Shown here one piece after another: positions 21,573 through 32,342 of a DNA stretch of 64,000 nt; the first letter of the stretch is position 1; each line of letters starts with the position of its first letter. Both the position numbers and the translations under genes were made by a program. This DNA comes from Siderastrea siderea (Eukaryota; Cnidaria; Anthozoa; Scleractinia; Rhizangiidae). The notes beneath the pieces are model-generated. The model saw nothing but the letters and a program-made list of their open reading frames with translations, made no database searches and was not told the origin of the DNA. The stretch spans positions 22,998,435 to 23,062,434 of the forward strand of contig OZ034970.1 of assembly GCA_964030785.1 (NCBI GenBank), written 5' to 3'.

Positions 21573-23514
21573 TATAAATCCCATTTCCCAGGCCAGATTC
21601 GGCGCAAATCCCATTTCCCGTCTGAAACTGGATTCCTCAAGACCACTCATCTGCAACAATGTTTTCCCCAGTTCTTTTGGCGACCAATTCAGGAAAGTCG
21701 ATGTACAATTTTCCGTGTGTTACGACACTATTTGTGGATATGTAAATACTTGATTTCGACGACTATCGTGCGAGAACATTAGTACAGTCGCAGTGCGCTG
21801 GTTTAACTTCGTGTCATTTTCTCCTGTCATACCGAACAAATCTCACTGCAGATCCTATATAAGTCATACCCTATGCCTTTAAATATACAAATCAAACTGT
21901 CACGTATCCGGATGCGACTAAAATGTGCCTTACAAATTTTAACAGTCACAGGTAACTGGCCGTCACGGGTTTCACCAACACCCCATTTTTCGGCTGAAAA
22001 AAAGTAAACATTTTACTTATCGTAAACTATACATCCTATATGTGCTTTGTACGTGTTCTGATTCCCAGTCCCAATATGGGGTGACCCAAATGCCAGTCCC
22101 AGTCACCCAGATCTCAATTTCCCTGTGAGAGCATGGGCCCTGTCCTTCTGTATGGCTGGTTACATTTAAAACCATTTTGTGACTCTCTTTCTGTGTTAAG
22201 CTCGATTTCTTACCGTTTTGGGAGAGCAGTTTTCATCTTCGCACTGGGGACTATCCAGGGAGCCTACAGCGAAAACGGCCGGAAATCGAGCCCGGTTTCA
22301 CGAGTGGGTACTGCGGAGTGGATAAGGCAACAAGGGAATTAAGAGGCAATGTCTACTAAGACCGAGCGAAATCAAAAATATGTGGCACATGATGAAAAAT
22401 CAAAATTCTCCGTTTTTCGCCCAGAGACACCTTATGGTAGGTCTAGAAACGTGGTGGCATTTTTTTGTCGAGGAACTATTTTTAAAACTCCAAAAAATTA
22501 AAAAACCGTTACCGCACTAAGTGTCTCTACAAACACCCCGAATAAACGCGAATCATACCTTCTCGTAAACTTCGCTCTGTTTAATTCGCGTCATGAAAAA
22601 ATCCTGTCTTGAGCTTAGAAATTTGCTGTTGAAGAGCTTACAAGTAATTTGAGTCAAATTAAACTTTTGAGGATTCATTTTCAAGGTCATGGCAGGCTGC
22701 TGAAAACCACTAAAATTCGCTGGCTTGGAATTCTCAATTTGGCGCATTTTTTCAAGAGAAAAGTTCTCTCCCCGGTAAAACACCGAATCACTTGAAATTC
22801 AGAATTCTTGAAAGAGGAAATGCCATTCTTAAATCAGGTTTAAAAATTAGTTTCGGGCTTTTTATCAGCGCCGAGTACAAACGCTCTCAACATCCCGATA
22901 ATTACAACATTAACACGTCAACAATACGCACATACCTCCGACCAAATAACCGAAAATGTGGACATTTCTTCTATTTTGGTTAGTATTCGGTTGTAATCCA
23001 CAGCGGAAAGGTAATGTCTAGCTCACCTGAATATGGTATTGTCAAAATATCAGGCTCTGTGCGTACTCTTTCATGATAACCATCTTGACGTCGGGGTCAA
23101 CAACATCACTGAAGCATCGCGTATTGGCAATCAACCCAAATGACTTATTTCCATCGGGCCTCTTTTTGTTCAAATCAAAAACCTTCAGAAATCAAATGAT
23201 TTTGCCTTATTTGAACTTCAAAACAGTTTTCTCCTATAAGACGTCTTTTCTGCATTCGTTGCAAAATTTCGAAACGATAATTTCTTGCCGAAAGCTCACA
23301 AGCCTGTTTAGTTTGAGTCACGCAACAAAATGTCACGCACTTGATTTTACCTGACGTCAGGTTTGACCTTGGGAAAAGTGATTTGGAGGTGGGGAAATGC
23401 ACAGGAAACAACAACAACAACAAATTAAAAACAAGCAAGCAAAAAAGAAACAAACAAACAAGAAACAAAAACATAGCAATGAGATCTTTGAAAACCTGTG
23501 GACCCAAGGACCGA

Positions 23515-23990
23515 TTGCCGTAAACTGCCGCTTATAAGCCCTGGGCCTATACAACTTCGTAGGGGGTTTTGGGTGGGTTTATAATCGGTGGGGCTTATAT
23601 CCGGGGGGGGGGCTGATAAGAAGAAGAAGAAAAACGTTTCTAAATGAGCCACAGCAGTGTTGATCGAAATACGTATTGAATTTACCAGTTTTTAATTAAC
23701 CTTTGAAACATTATAATAAGTCGAATTCATTTCAATTTTAACAACAAAATCAAAACTGTAACAACACGAACGTAACCGGAACGTAACAAAACAGAAGCTC
23801 AGAATTCATCTTCGCAGTGTTCTGTGAGAGTGCTTAATATTAAGGAAATAGGGAAAACTAGAGGGGGGCTTATATCTGGGGGGGGGCTTATAACCGGATG
23901 TATTTTTTGTTCACAGGTAGATGGGCCTATAACCGGCGGGGGCTTCTAAGCGGAGGGGGGGGGGGACTTAGAAGCGGCAGTTTACGGTAT
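23515..23990. mobile_element. Nested MITE with CCGTAAACTGCCGCTTATAAG ends
   Basis: Left end GCCGTAAACTGCCGCTTATA; the inverted right end reads ACCGTAAACTGCCGCTTCTA. GGGGCTTATA-type repeats occur inside each end. It has no coding capacity. Confidence 0.6.
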
Positions 23991-24908
23991 TCATGTATTT
24001 ATCAGTATCATTAGACACAGTGAAGCCTTGCCAAAACCTTGCCTGTTACTAGGGCTTTGAAAAAGAAATTATTATTAGGTCTCTATGTATTGGTCATCAA
24101 AATTTGGTCAAGACAGGAGTAAGAAAGTAAAAATGTATGTTGACTTTACTCGAGCACAAACCAGGGGTGTGGCCAGGGGTGCCGGAACCGTCCTTTTCGT
24201 TCTTTATAAGCTTATGAAACCATTTTATAGCAAACCTAGTGGATTACACTTTTATACATGAAACTCAAAATTAAGTTGAGTTTGAAACTCAACTCATGTT
24301 GAAACTCATCATGACAAGGAGTCCTAATGTTCAGGGCTCTTTGTCGCTTTCCGCCTGATCTTCTGGGCAGTGCAGGTAACGAAGGTGGAGAACCATCTTT
24401 GTGACGAATGGCTAACACTCGATCGAAACGTCAGCTTTCAATCTCTTCACGGTGGCTCAATTTACCTTATCAACTCAGTTGATAAAGTTTTGTGTTTCGC
24501 CTCCCCACCGACGCAGCACCACAGTTTCTCTAGAAACTAACCCCCTTCTTTGTCAGGTGACAGTTGGTTGTGCGATATTTCTCGGCCTTCTCACGGTTGA
24601 GAAGAACGAGCTCGGTTTCGCTTAGAGCACTGCTATGGACGGTACACTATCTGATGACAGGGCCTTAGATTTCAGCGCAGATATTGGTCTTATAGGTCCC
24701 ACGTCATATGCTCTTCACACACGGACCGATTCCTTCTTTGGAAAACTGTATATTTGAGAGTGTGCTCACACCATTGATCTTCCAAGTGGCCACTAAAGGG
24801 CTTGTAATGGACGCGCACAGGATGAAACTTAACATGCTTAAGGATGGTTCTCCACCGGGATCTTGATATCATGTCCGGAGTTCAGTTAGGAGGATAAATG
24901 TATCCGAT

Positions 24909-25262
24909 TTAGTCTCCGCCGGCCTTGCAGTCGCAGGCTCCCTTCCTTCCATGAGGAGGGAAGGGAACCAGGTGTTTGAACACCACGCCCAGCTCTGCTC
25001 CTAGTACTGCTGTGCAAACCGTGGTGGTCCTGCAGGCCCTCCAGTGATAGCAGCCAGCGTTGTCTTGCCGGAAGCTGACTGTCTTCACGGCTGGTATGAT
25101 GGTGTTAATCTGCTTAATGACGTCTGCCATCATAGCGAGGAATGCACGAAAGTGGGTATGAGAAAAAGTGTACTTACCAGAGCCCACTGGAACGAAGACA
25201 CCGATGTGTTGCAAAATAGTTTTGGACTCCGACTTGCCAATTCCACGATCTGCTTTTCTCAC
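24909..25262 (-). pseudogene. Fragment of an RNase-H-like mobile-element protein
   Basis: A 117-codon open piece has VSFRQDNAGCYHW and GRKGACDCKAGGD. These correspond to the FRSDEAGCYHN and GKDVCDR motifs of the broken gene at 340-2692, so it comes from a related but different family member. No flanking coding blocks were found in frame. Confidence 0.5.
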
Positions 25263-26917
25263 TTTCCCGCTCGAGGCATACTTAGACAGCCCTGGTAGAA
25301 CTCAACATGACCAACGTCGATTAGCTCCCTCTGCGCTAGCCAGTTCCCAGACAAGAGCGATGGGCTGGGCAAATGGTCCATGTTTAGAATACTAATTAGA
25401 ATACTATTGCGCGTGCTAAAAGAAAATCAACGAATCTCAACTTCTGAGTGGATATGGCTGATTCCAACGCTGCAAGTGTGACCCGAAAAGTCTTTTTTTC
25501 CAACGGGAACAGCAACTGCTCGTTCAGAGCTTGTAAGAGGCGCACACCTCTGCAACTAGTTTGTGAAAAGAATAAGTGACCTCTATTCGCAGCCAAGGGA
25601 GGTTATGGTTTGATTGGCCTCTGTACTCGGTGACAGGGGTCCTGACTGCGAGAACTCCAAAGAACCTATCCTTTTACAATGGCGAGATATAGAGGAAGCG
25701 CTCTACAACTACAGCGTGTTAAATCTGGAGTTTTCCTTCTTTTCTGTTTTTTTTTAAACGTGTACTCAAATCTGATCCGCATTTAAGACATTTTGTCTAG
25801 TTTCCAATATTGTCGCACCTGAAATTCTCACACGCCCGATTTCCAACAATTGTTTAATTTCCGCAAATGGCAGCTTCTCGAGGCGCCTTCTTCGATGCAA
25901 CACCGGTGGCTTGCAAATAATATTGAAATTCTTCAACGTGGAATTAATAAGGCTGTGGGGAAAATATCCTAAAATGCATTCACGCTAGGGAATATTCGCG
26001 TCTTGAAAAGTCGAACTCTACAGTAAGATATCAAAAAATATATGAATGTTTGCTATTTTAGACTATCGGAGGCTAACACTTTCTGTTTCTAGTGGACACG
26101 TGACAATTTTTTCCTCTCGCCAGAGCGTCAAAAATGTGCATCTATGTAATCTGTAACTTGTTTTGCACAGGTCAGAATTGTGTGGTGAATAGTCCCGCCC
26201 TATGTAGTATCACTCTATTTTACTACTCGAAAGATATTTCAAGCATAACTTCGGCGGTGTAACATGCCACCAAACAGAAGGACGGACTGACAGTAAACAA
26301 ACACAGTTGTAGCCAATTGCTACGTATTGAAAACTCACGATTACAGAGAAAAGTGAACTTAAAAATTTCATGGAACTTGTAAAAAACAAATGGATACCTT
26401 CTTTGGTAACCTTCGATATGCTTTAGTTTAAATCATGGGGAAAAAATTCAGCTATCTCTGCGGTTTGCCTTTACGTTGGTAGTCCGGCATCTGGGATGAA
26501 AACGGTCATTCCGGTCGAGTTGCTGAAACCTGAACGCCATCACCATTTATATCGCCTTCTATCTTGAAGCTGCACTGTGTTCGTTAAGGTCCATCTTAGA
26601 GGTTAAGTTTAACTAAAAGGATGACACCGGTTCAAATTATTTACTTAACAGACCCACTTAAGTAAAATTTGACTAAGAAAGTGGGTCTACAGCGAATCAT
26701 TTTCAATATTTGTCAACTAACAAGCACTGAGGCCATGTAGAGTTACGAGGGCCGATTTGTCAAAATTGGGGTAGTTTTTGACGCGCTTTACTTCGAAAAC
26801 GAAGTCGGTGACCCCCCAATTTTTTTCCATTTCTGACATAGGTAACTCATTATATGACTGTAGCCAAAGTATGAAAAAAATCTGTATTGTAGAAGTTTTT
26901 CGCGCGAACGTCCTTAA

Positions 26918-27542
26918 GGTGGCTCCCTATAGTTTTATGACCACGCGCGCGCTGATGATGCGAGCTGTAGTAATCTGCGCGCGCTCACATAAAATCGTAG
27001 GTTTTTCCTGATTTTTATGACGTCAGCATAGCCAAAAAAAGCAAAGTTAACAGTAAATTTTCTCGCGTTTCCTTCGGTGAATTTTTTTTTAAATTTTGCA
27101 CATTTTGAGATACTAACGCTATCTTTCACATATTATTTTTTGGACAAATTCTGTTAGAGCAATCCAGTTTAATGGTTAAAAATAAGAAATCACGTGATAT
27201 CGGTGAATCCGTCTGAACGACCCCATATTTTTTCCCCTGCAAAATGTTAGTCAGAATCATTTTCACAAAATAGGAAAGTTTAAAAAAATTTCACCGAGGG
27301 AAAATAAAAATATTTAAGAAAAAAGACGAATTAATGGCAAATCTCTGTCATCTTTTAGTTGCTTTGTTGCCATGACAACGGCCTATGCCTAACAAGCAAA
27401 ACCTGAAAAATAAGGGTAACTATGTTGGTAACCTTACCGGTAAAATTCAGGAACAAAGATTGCAAGACAACAGAACTAGGGCTTCTTTTCCAAGTCTTGC
27501 CAGTTCGTATAGTCACTTTTGTAGAAACTCTAGGGAGCCACC
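26918..27542. mobile_element. Nested TTAA MITE with GGTGGCTCCCTA ends
   Basis: TTAA flanks both sides (26914-26917, 27543-27546). The terminal repeats are GGTGGCTCCCTATAGTTTTA and, inverted, GGTGGCTCCCTAGAGTTTCT. They share the first six bases, GGTGGC, with the TTAA element at 59849-61688. Confidence 0.65.
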
Positions 27543-27677
27543 TTAAAAAAAAATTTCAAGAAAAAAATTCCACCACGTTTCTGAGATTACCATAGGGTAT
27601 CCGTGGAAAATTTGAGGGAATTTTATTTTTCATCATGTGCCACCACTCGCTCGATGTTAGTGGACATCCCCTCTTAA

Positions 27678-29162
27678 AAGTTTAATTAGGCAAGTACAAC
27701 AGGACAATACAGAAAGTTTGTGATGGCGAAATTATTCAGGGAATAGCATGCACAGCTGATAGTATCTTTCGCGCGAACGCCAAGTTTGGATGGCAAAGCA
27801 GCGAAGGGAATGGGGAGCACGCAAGCTAAACCATAAACACGACGACAAATAGTCAAATAATTTGGGTTTACCTCGGTGTAAGAACCTGACAAGATTTTCT
27901 TTGTTTGTTAGTTATCGTTTTGCTGTACGCTTTTGTTTAACATTTTGTTTCTTTTCTTTTACGTCATCCGTGAGTTTCACAGGTTCTTACATCGAGGTAA
28001 AGCCAATAATTTTCTTTTTTCCTTCTGCTTGCGTTTAAGCCTATGTCGCGGTGATTCCGTTAGTGAAAAGCAGACAAGACGAACAAAACTGAGAAGAATA
28101 AGAGTGTTTGCTCTTCCTACGTTCATGTTTTATTTTATGCTTGCGTTGCTGTCGTTTTGACTTGAAGGCCGCTTATGTTATGCTAGCGCTCCTACTTGCC
28201 TTCGCGTCGCGAGTAAAAACCAGGCTTTGGTCAGTATCTGCACCTTAATTTATTTTGCACAAATAGTCGAGAATGCTCCATACAATGTCTACCTGATGTT
28301 GGCTCGAAATTAAAAAAAAAAAAGCAATGCAGGTAAAATAATTTTGTGCCAGCGCATAATGTTCATTGCGATTTAGAGATTTAAAACGCATTTAAAAATA
28401 GACTTCCAATTGCAAGCATTTTGCTTTAAGTACTTTAGTTTCTCTTTTTCCAATCATAAAAGCTCAACTTTTAGATTGAAACAACCATTATTTTAAAGTC
28501 TGCTATACAGACCCTTCAAGTCTATTTCTTCATAAGTAGACTACCTGACTTTATTTATATCGTCACATAACGGACTGACACCAGTTTCGGCTGGTTAACG
28601 AGGCGTTTTGAATTATATACTCTATTGCACTGTCACCTTACATTAAAAGTTCGAACTTAATTAAGAAAATATAAATCTAAAGTTTTACATGGGATGATGC
28701 TAAATACTGCCCTAAATCCTCTTCAATTAATTCATTGAGAAATAAAGACTACTAATACTTTCAATCAGATACAGATTTCAGCCTAGCTAAAACAAACGTT
28801 TTGGGAATTGCTAGTACAAACATCAACTTGTATACCCAAGATAGTCAAGAAAAATAAGCCAGACTCCAGCTGAGATGCTCAATACTAAATGAATTACCGT
28901 GTACGTATTTCTTTACCTTGAGCTTAAAGCTCCATATATCAAAGCGAGATATATAGTTCGGACAGAGTAGCTCCAGGATTTCATGGCGTTACAAGAAAAG
29001 GAACGCTGGACGGTGTTGGTTTGCAAGATGGAATGTGGATGGAACAAGTCTAATTTTTCATCTTTCCGTTTATTGTAATGAGTTTTCAAAAACTACGGAA
29101 TCGTTAAAATAGTGAAATCGTAGATTGGCCATGTCGAAGATAGCACATGCGTATTCCATCCT
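27678..29162. other. Unit A stretch without genes, downstream of the LRRK stub
   Basis: It matches 37515-39021 of unit B. It contains a hairpin at 27867-28001 (arms TTTACCTCGGTGTAAGAACC and inverse), a poly-A run near 28312 and otherwise AT-rich sequence. The equivalent unit B sequence is 3' flanking DNA of the LRRK gene. Confidence 0.5.
27867..28001. repeat. Hairpin in unit A, also in unit B
   Basis: Arms of about 22 bp (TTTACCTCGGTGTAAGAACC...) are inverted around a loop of about 90 bp. The unit B copy at 37705-37840 pairs one base better. Confidence 0.5.
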
Positions 29163-29403
29163 TTACAATCCCATTTGTGATGATGTTTGAAGATGTTCTT
29201 CGCCGCCATTTTTTGGAGACTTATCGTCACCAGCATTATTATTCCTATCACTAATCGGTAATCGTTGGTGGCCGCTTTTGGCCTCTATTCTGGCAAAGCA
29301 GCTCTTGGACACGACTTCCCACATGATCATTGCGCACTTGGGGGGTGGGGTGAAGTTTGTCTCCGCAGCATCTGGCTCATCGCATGGCGGCGTTGGACTT
29401 CGC
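29163..29403 (-). pseudogene. Truncated copy of the last LRRK exon at the duplication junction
   Basis: It matches 39022-39262, the last 241 bases of LRRK exon 11 including the TAA stop. It encodes only about the final 79 residues (SPTPPCDEPDA... to SSQMGL). It is cut where SLC35B2 intron sequence of unit B begins at 29404. No splice acceptor or upstream LRRK exon precedes it. Confidence 0.85.
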
Positions 29404-30028
29404 GAGTAATGGCCTGCGCATTTGCATTATGATACTTGCTACAAATAATGCTCTGTGCAGTTTTGTCCTCTTTGGATCAAAATGGCATATCTTTTCTGCC
29501 AAGTTGTCAGAGTCATTTAAGTTCCCTTCACAAGCCAAAAAAGAGGGGACAGGCCAAGAAGACCGCAAGAATTGCTCTTAATGTATTTTGGCAAGTTAGT
29601 AAACCTTTTTTGGAGATAAGTGGCTGATTTCAAACTTCCAAACACACTTGCCTTTGAGCAGTTAGCACAAGTTTTTGTTATTTGTCACCAAAACTAGCTG
29701 GGGTTATGCAAGTTGGAAAATGTTTAGAATGCAAAATATTAATAATATATTATTATTAATAAATTTTATTATAAAAGGTGTTTAATAAGGGGAAGTGTCT
29801 TACTGATATTTTGTTTATGCCGTTTGAGCTAAATATGAATGCCATTATCCACAGGAGATGGCATAGTAATTTTAGATGGGTTAACTGGCTTGGAAATTTA
29901 AACCACAACCTACTGTTTCTCTTGTAGGGGCAAAATACTTGTTCTGGCCATTCAGTTTGCTCAATTTGGAATCCCACAGGATTTATTTGAATGGGATGTT
30001 CAATCACAACCTACTTTTGCTTTTGTAG

Positions 30029-31191
30029 GAACAGGGTGCTTGTTCCGGTCCATTCAGCTTTGTGTGTTTGGTACCCCACGAGATTCTCCAGACATTGAAG
30101 AGGGTGGCATCAAGGCAACTCCTCCAAAGGATGACAGCTCTGCTTCATCCAGTTTTTCTCAAACAACAGCCAGGCTTCTGTTTTGTGCAGGTGGTCTCCA
30201 GTTGTCGTACCTGACTTGGGGGGTCTTGCAAGAGCGAATAGTAACGCGAACCTACGAAGAGCACCAAGCTGATGGCTCTGTGAAGATGGTTAAGTTCACA
30301 AACGCTCAGTTCCTAGTATTTGTTAATCCTGCCCTTGCTTTTCTGGTAGCTTCAATTTACATATTGTTTACCAGACAGCCACGACACACTGCTCCGCTGT
30401 ACAAGTACTCCTACTCATCCTTTTCAAATATCATGAGTATCTGGTGTCAGTATGAAGCCCTGAAATTTGTTAGCTTTCCGACACAGGTTCTCTGTAAAGC
30501 ATCTAAGATTATTCCTGTTATGATAATGGGAAAAATAGTGTCCAACAAAACCTACCCCTACTATGATTATGTTGTTGCCGTGTTGCTTTCTGCAGGGGTC
30601 AGCCTGTTTCTCTTGGCTGCAGATCCATCGGGAAAGAGTACGTCAGCTGCCACAATTTTTTCTGGAGCTCTAATTCTCTTAGGATATATGGCCTTTGAGA
30701 GCTTCACTTCCAATTGGCAATCGGAGCTCTTCAACTCATACAAAATGTCGTCCATGCAAATGATGTTCGGTACAAATTTGTTTTCTTGTCTCTTTACGGT
30801 GTGTTCAATGATTGAAGGTGGAAATTTCTTGTCAGCAGTTGGGTTTATGCTGAGTCACCCTGAGTTTGCATTCCATTCCATGCTTTTGTCAGTGACGTCA
30901 ATGACAGGGCAGCTGTTTATTTATTACACCATTCAGTCCTTTGGACCAGTCGTGTTCACCATCATCATGACCATACGTATGATGCTAAGCATTATGTTGT
31001 CTTGCTTTCTCTATAATCACCCATTGTCTGCACAGGCAGTATTTGGTGTTTTTGTTGTGTTTTTTGCCCTATTTTTACGTGTGTATGCCAGGTATCGCTC
31101 AAAGCCTTCTACAAAGGGTTATAAGTATATCCTATATCATAATAATCAGGTTTTGTATGCCCGGAATTTTTCATCTTTCAGAAAGTTCTGA
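30029..31191 (+). pseudogene. SLC35B2 exon 2, copy B, lacking exon 1
   Basis: This is a full copy of the terminal exon, with acceptor TTTTGTAG intact and the frame open to 31191. Exon 1 lies outside the duplicated unit, so this copy has no start exon or N-terminal 84 residues of its own. The first in-frame ATG is deep in the core (MVKFTNAQF). Relative to copy A it carries about 20 replacements against about nine silent changes. These include Arg to Pro in FVN(R/P)ALAF, Ser to Ile before WCQYEALK and Trp to Cys in V(W/C)SMIEGG. A 2-base insertion removes the stop and adds 23 residues. It is probably decaying, unless exon 1 at 11071 is spliced to it as an alternative last exon. Confidence 0.75.
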
Positions 31192-31621
31192 AATTCTCTG
31201 GAAAACTACATTTTAAATTAAGTCATAGTTGGTACGATCAAATGAATGTTTTTGTTTTGAAAGTATAATATTACAAAATAATGCAAATCTGAAAAGAGTG
31301 CATGGACATCAGAACACTATTTAATATGTAATGTTATTGTGTCAAGAGGAAACACCATTACTTAAGGCAAATGAAGTAACTACAAGCTCATGACGGTAAT
31401 CATCTTATGGCTTGATCTCTTGCTTGATTAGTTGTGGCTCACTCCGCTGTAAAATCAAAGAGTTCACTCTGTTTTTTAGCACTGCAAAACTAATTAATAG
31501 GTTTTGTTTGTTTGAATTTGAGTGTCAGTGAAAGTTTTGATATGATTTTAAATTATGAAGTTCTGATTGTTCAGAATTTTGACACAGTTTCAAAGGCAAA
31601 ATAAACCTGTTTAATATAAAG

Positions 31622-32342
31622 CCTGGGGAGGGGGGCTTACTCCCTATAGTAAGCTACATGGGGAGGCTCCACCCAAAAGGTGTATCTCTCCACTGGGCTT
31701 GCAATATACAAAAGGGTAGGAACGTGTCATTTTAATAGTGTTTTAAGGGTTGTCACAAGTACTACAATGCGTTGCAAAATTTTCGCAGAAATTGCAATGC
31801 AAAAATATAGGAAACCTTTAGTGCCTTTAGGCAACCAGAAGGCTTTGATGATCTACTGTTTTGTAGTACTGTTTTGTTTTTCGATGATCTACTGTTACTT
31901 ATCTTTAAGTTACAGATAAGGTGCAATTTTTTGTCTCAGGTGTGTAGAAGGGATACCATATTTTTATTAGAGGATATGAGTTTACAACCTCAGGGTGAAG
32001 CTTTCCTGTACCAAACTTCATTGAGTATCCCCTCCCCCCTCCTGGAGTAAAAGTTGGTTTCCTCAGAGCCCGGGGGTGGGGCACTCCCTAAAAATTGGAG
32101 GGCTCTACATTTCCGATATTATTCAAGACACACTTCTCAAGAGAAGACAATAATTTAAAAAGTATCTTTATGTAAAACCCAAACCCAATTCCCGACCGGA
32201 TCGCAAAAACCTAACCCTATTTCAGGCCAAAATGGTCGAAATCTATACCCTATTTCAGACTAAAATGGCTGGGAAAACTCTACCCTTTGGTGCCACACAT
32301 ACCTATGTAGCTCATATAAGGGAGTACCCCCCCCCCCCCCCG
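31622..32342. mobile_element. MITE-like element, unit B copy of 14817-15563
   Basis: It has the same ends as the unit A copy (GGGGCTTACTCCCTATAGTA and a C run at the right), so it predates the duplication. Confidence 0.45.

Larger units (their letters stand above)
22343..27673. mobile_element. 5.3 kb TTAA-flanked element with ~150 bp inverted repeats, unit A only
   Basis: TTAA borders both ends (22339-22342 and 27674-27677), and unit B has one TTAA at the matching spot (GGGAATTAAAAGT near 37510). The ends read GAGGCAATGTCTACTAAGAC and, inverted, GAGGGGATGTCCACTAACAT. Similarity continues inward about 150 bp, with GTGGCACATGATGAAAAAT and GAAACGTGGTGG. TTAA targeting suggests a piggyBac-like element. 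No full transposase is left. Nested inside are MITEs at 23515-23990 and 26918-27542 and a protein remnant at 24909-25262. Confidence 0.75.
12590..29403. repeat. Segmental duplication, unit A
   Basis: It matches unit B (29404-39262) in the same order and orientation, apart from large insertions at 18753-20324 and 22343-27673. It begins GAGTAATGGCC inside SLC35B2 intron 1 and ends ...GTTGGACTTCGC inside a copy of the last LRRK exon. The coding parts differ from unit B at only a few percent of positions by eye. Confidence 0.9.
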
